From: Aequoribacter fuscus
GTDB taxonomy: Bacteria; Pseudomonadota; Gammaproteobacteria; Pseudomonadales; Halieaceae
Length of the DNA stretch: 64,000 bases
NCBI RefSeq assembly: GCF_009910365.1
Contig: NZ_CP036423.1
Coordinates: 2,232,001 to 2,296,000 of the forward strand
Direction of reading: 5' to 3'
The notes under the pieces were generated by a model. That model did no database searches, was not told where the DNA came from, and worked only from the letters and a program-made list of their open reading frames with translations. Positions 63,577 to 64,000 of the stretch are shown here, one piece after another. Position numbers and translations under genes: made by a program. Within the stretch, counting starts at the first letter, position 1; each line of letters opens with the position of its first letter.

Positions 63577-64000
63577 GCTATAGATTCCCGGTCAATCATC
63601 TCTAGGTAAGCCAATTGCAGACGCTGTACCATGGCACCGCGTTCACCTGAACCGATGGTGCGTCCATCGACTTCTCGTACGGGACACAAGCCGGCAAAGG
63701 TGCCCGTCACAAAGGCCTCATCGGCGCCGTAGACATCGGTCAGACTAAAGTTTTTTTGATAAACCGGAATATCTAATTCGCGACATAAGCGGATCACATT
63801 GCCTCGTGTGATTCCCCCGAGGCAGAAGTCTCCCGATGAGGTCCAAACTTCACCCTTTCGTACAATGAAAAAGTGGGTCGAATTGCAGGTCGCAACGAAA
63901 CCATGTGGGTCGAGCATCAAGGCCTCATCTGCACCGGCTTTAGCGGCCTGGATGCAAGCGGTAATACAGTTGATCTTAGAGTGTGAATTGAGCTTTTGAT
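63573..64000 (-). CDS. Branched-chain aminotransferase (class IV), C-terminal part
   Basis: The coding region is open to the right edge, so the N-terminus is missing. The visible 141 residues begin QKLNSHSKINCITACIQAAKAGADEALMLD and continue GFVATCNSTHFFIV, GGITRGNVIRLCRELDIPV and DEAFVTGTFAGLCPV, all class IV (IlvE/DAAA) signatures around the PLP phosphate site. The PLP lysine lies off the window. Coupled by ATGA to the sulfotransferase-like gene. Confidence 0.88.
   Translation of the reverse strand, partial: QKLNSHSKINCITACIQAAKAGADEALMLDPHGFVATCNSTHFFIVRKGEVWTSSGDFCLGGITRGNVIRLCRELDIPVYQKNFSLTDVYGADEAFVTGTFAGLCPVREVDGRTIGSGERGAMVQRLQLAYLEMIDRESIA

Overview
The window looks like the chromosome of a heterotrophic, probably marine gammaproteobacterium. 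Supporting signs are the thrS-infC-rpmI-rplT-pheS-pheT-ihfA-merR order, AvtA, UvrB and AcpH proteins of gammaproteobacterial type, two large TonB-dependent receptors, and DUF3604 and DUF6702 proteins common in marine Cellvibrionales-like bacteria. Base composition is near 50% GC. I cannot fix the genus from the sequence.

Layout. 1-4.0 kb (minus): a type IV pilin pair (pilV-like start plus pilE-like), then a coupled glycosyltransferase-like / sensor kinase / response regulator operon. 4.1-18.6 kb: an M1-family peptidase and a small DUF6702 protein, a DUF3604 protein, AvtA, and a catabolic-looking island (VOC protein, bicupin, CrtI-like oxidoreductase, LysR regulator diverging from class II aldolase and TauD dioxygenase, SDR, alkylsulfatase-like hydrolase). 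18.7-21.8 kb: an accessory junction with VapBC, a BrnT/HTH toxin-antitoxin pair, an IS481-type transposase remnant and a 143/144-bp tandem array behind tRNA-Pro(GGG). 21.9-29.1 kb: the conserved translation operon. 29.3-34.2 kb: a Baeyer-Villiger-type monooxygenase with divergent AraC regulator, uvrB and tRNA-Asn. 34.4-45.2 kb: two TonB receptors, a metallophosphoesterase-like protein, 1-Cys peroxiredoxin, AcpH, an FG-GAP protein and a zinc alcohol dehydrogenase. 45.3-48.1 kb: Crp/Fnr regulator, MATE transporter, DsrE-like protein. 48.2-59.1 kb: a divergent redox cluster. 59.1-64 kb: amidohydrolase, truncated hemoglobin, BASS transporter, SDR, sulfotransferase-like protein and a branched-chain aminotransferase running off the end.

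The most interesting system is the redox cluster at 48.2-59.1 kb. On the minus strand lie a membrane-anchored flavoprotein with two ferredoxin-type Fe-S motifs and an exported ankyrin protein. Diverging from them on the plus strand are a small CcmI/NrfG-like TPR protein, a four-helix membrane protein with two His pairs spaced for b-hemes, an exported protein with 21 CXXCH motifs, an exported protein with 35 CXXCH motifs built from a 46-47-residue two-heme module, and an outer-membrane beta-barrel protein. The parts suggest an electron path from NAD(P)H through the inner membrane and periplasm to the cell surface. That is inference from architecture, not from a match to a named system.

The second notable feature is at tRNA-Pro: seven tandem units, each carrying the 3' end of the tRNA and most of them a terminator hairpin, reminiscent of the E. 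coli tyrT/rtT repeats. An element inside each unit recurs beside tRNA-Asn with compensatory base changes in its stems.
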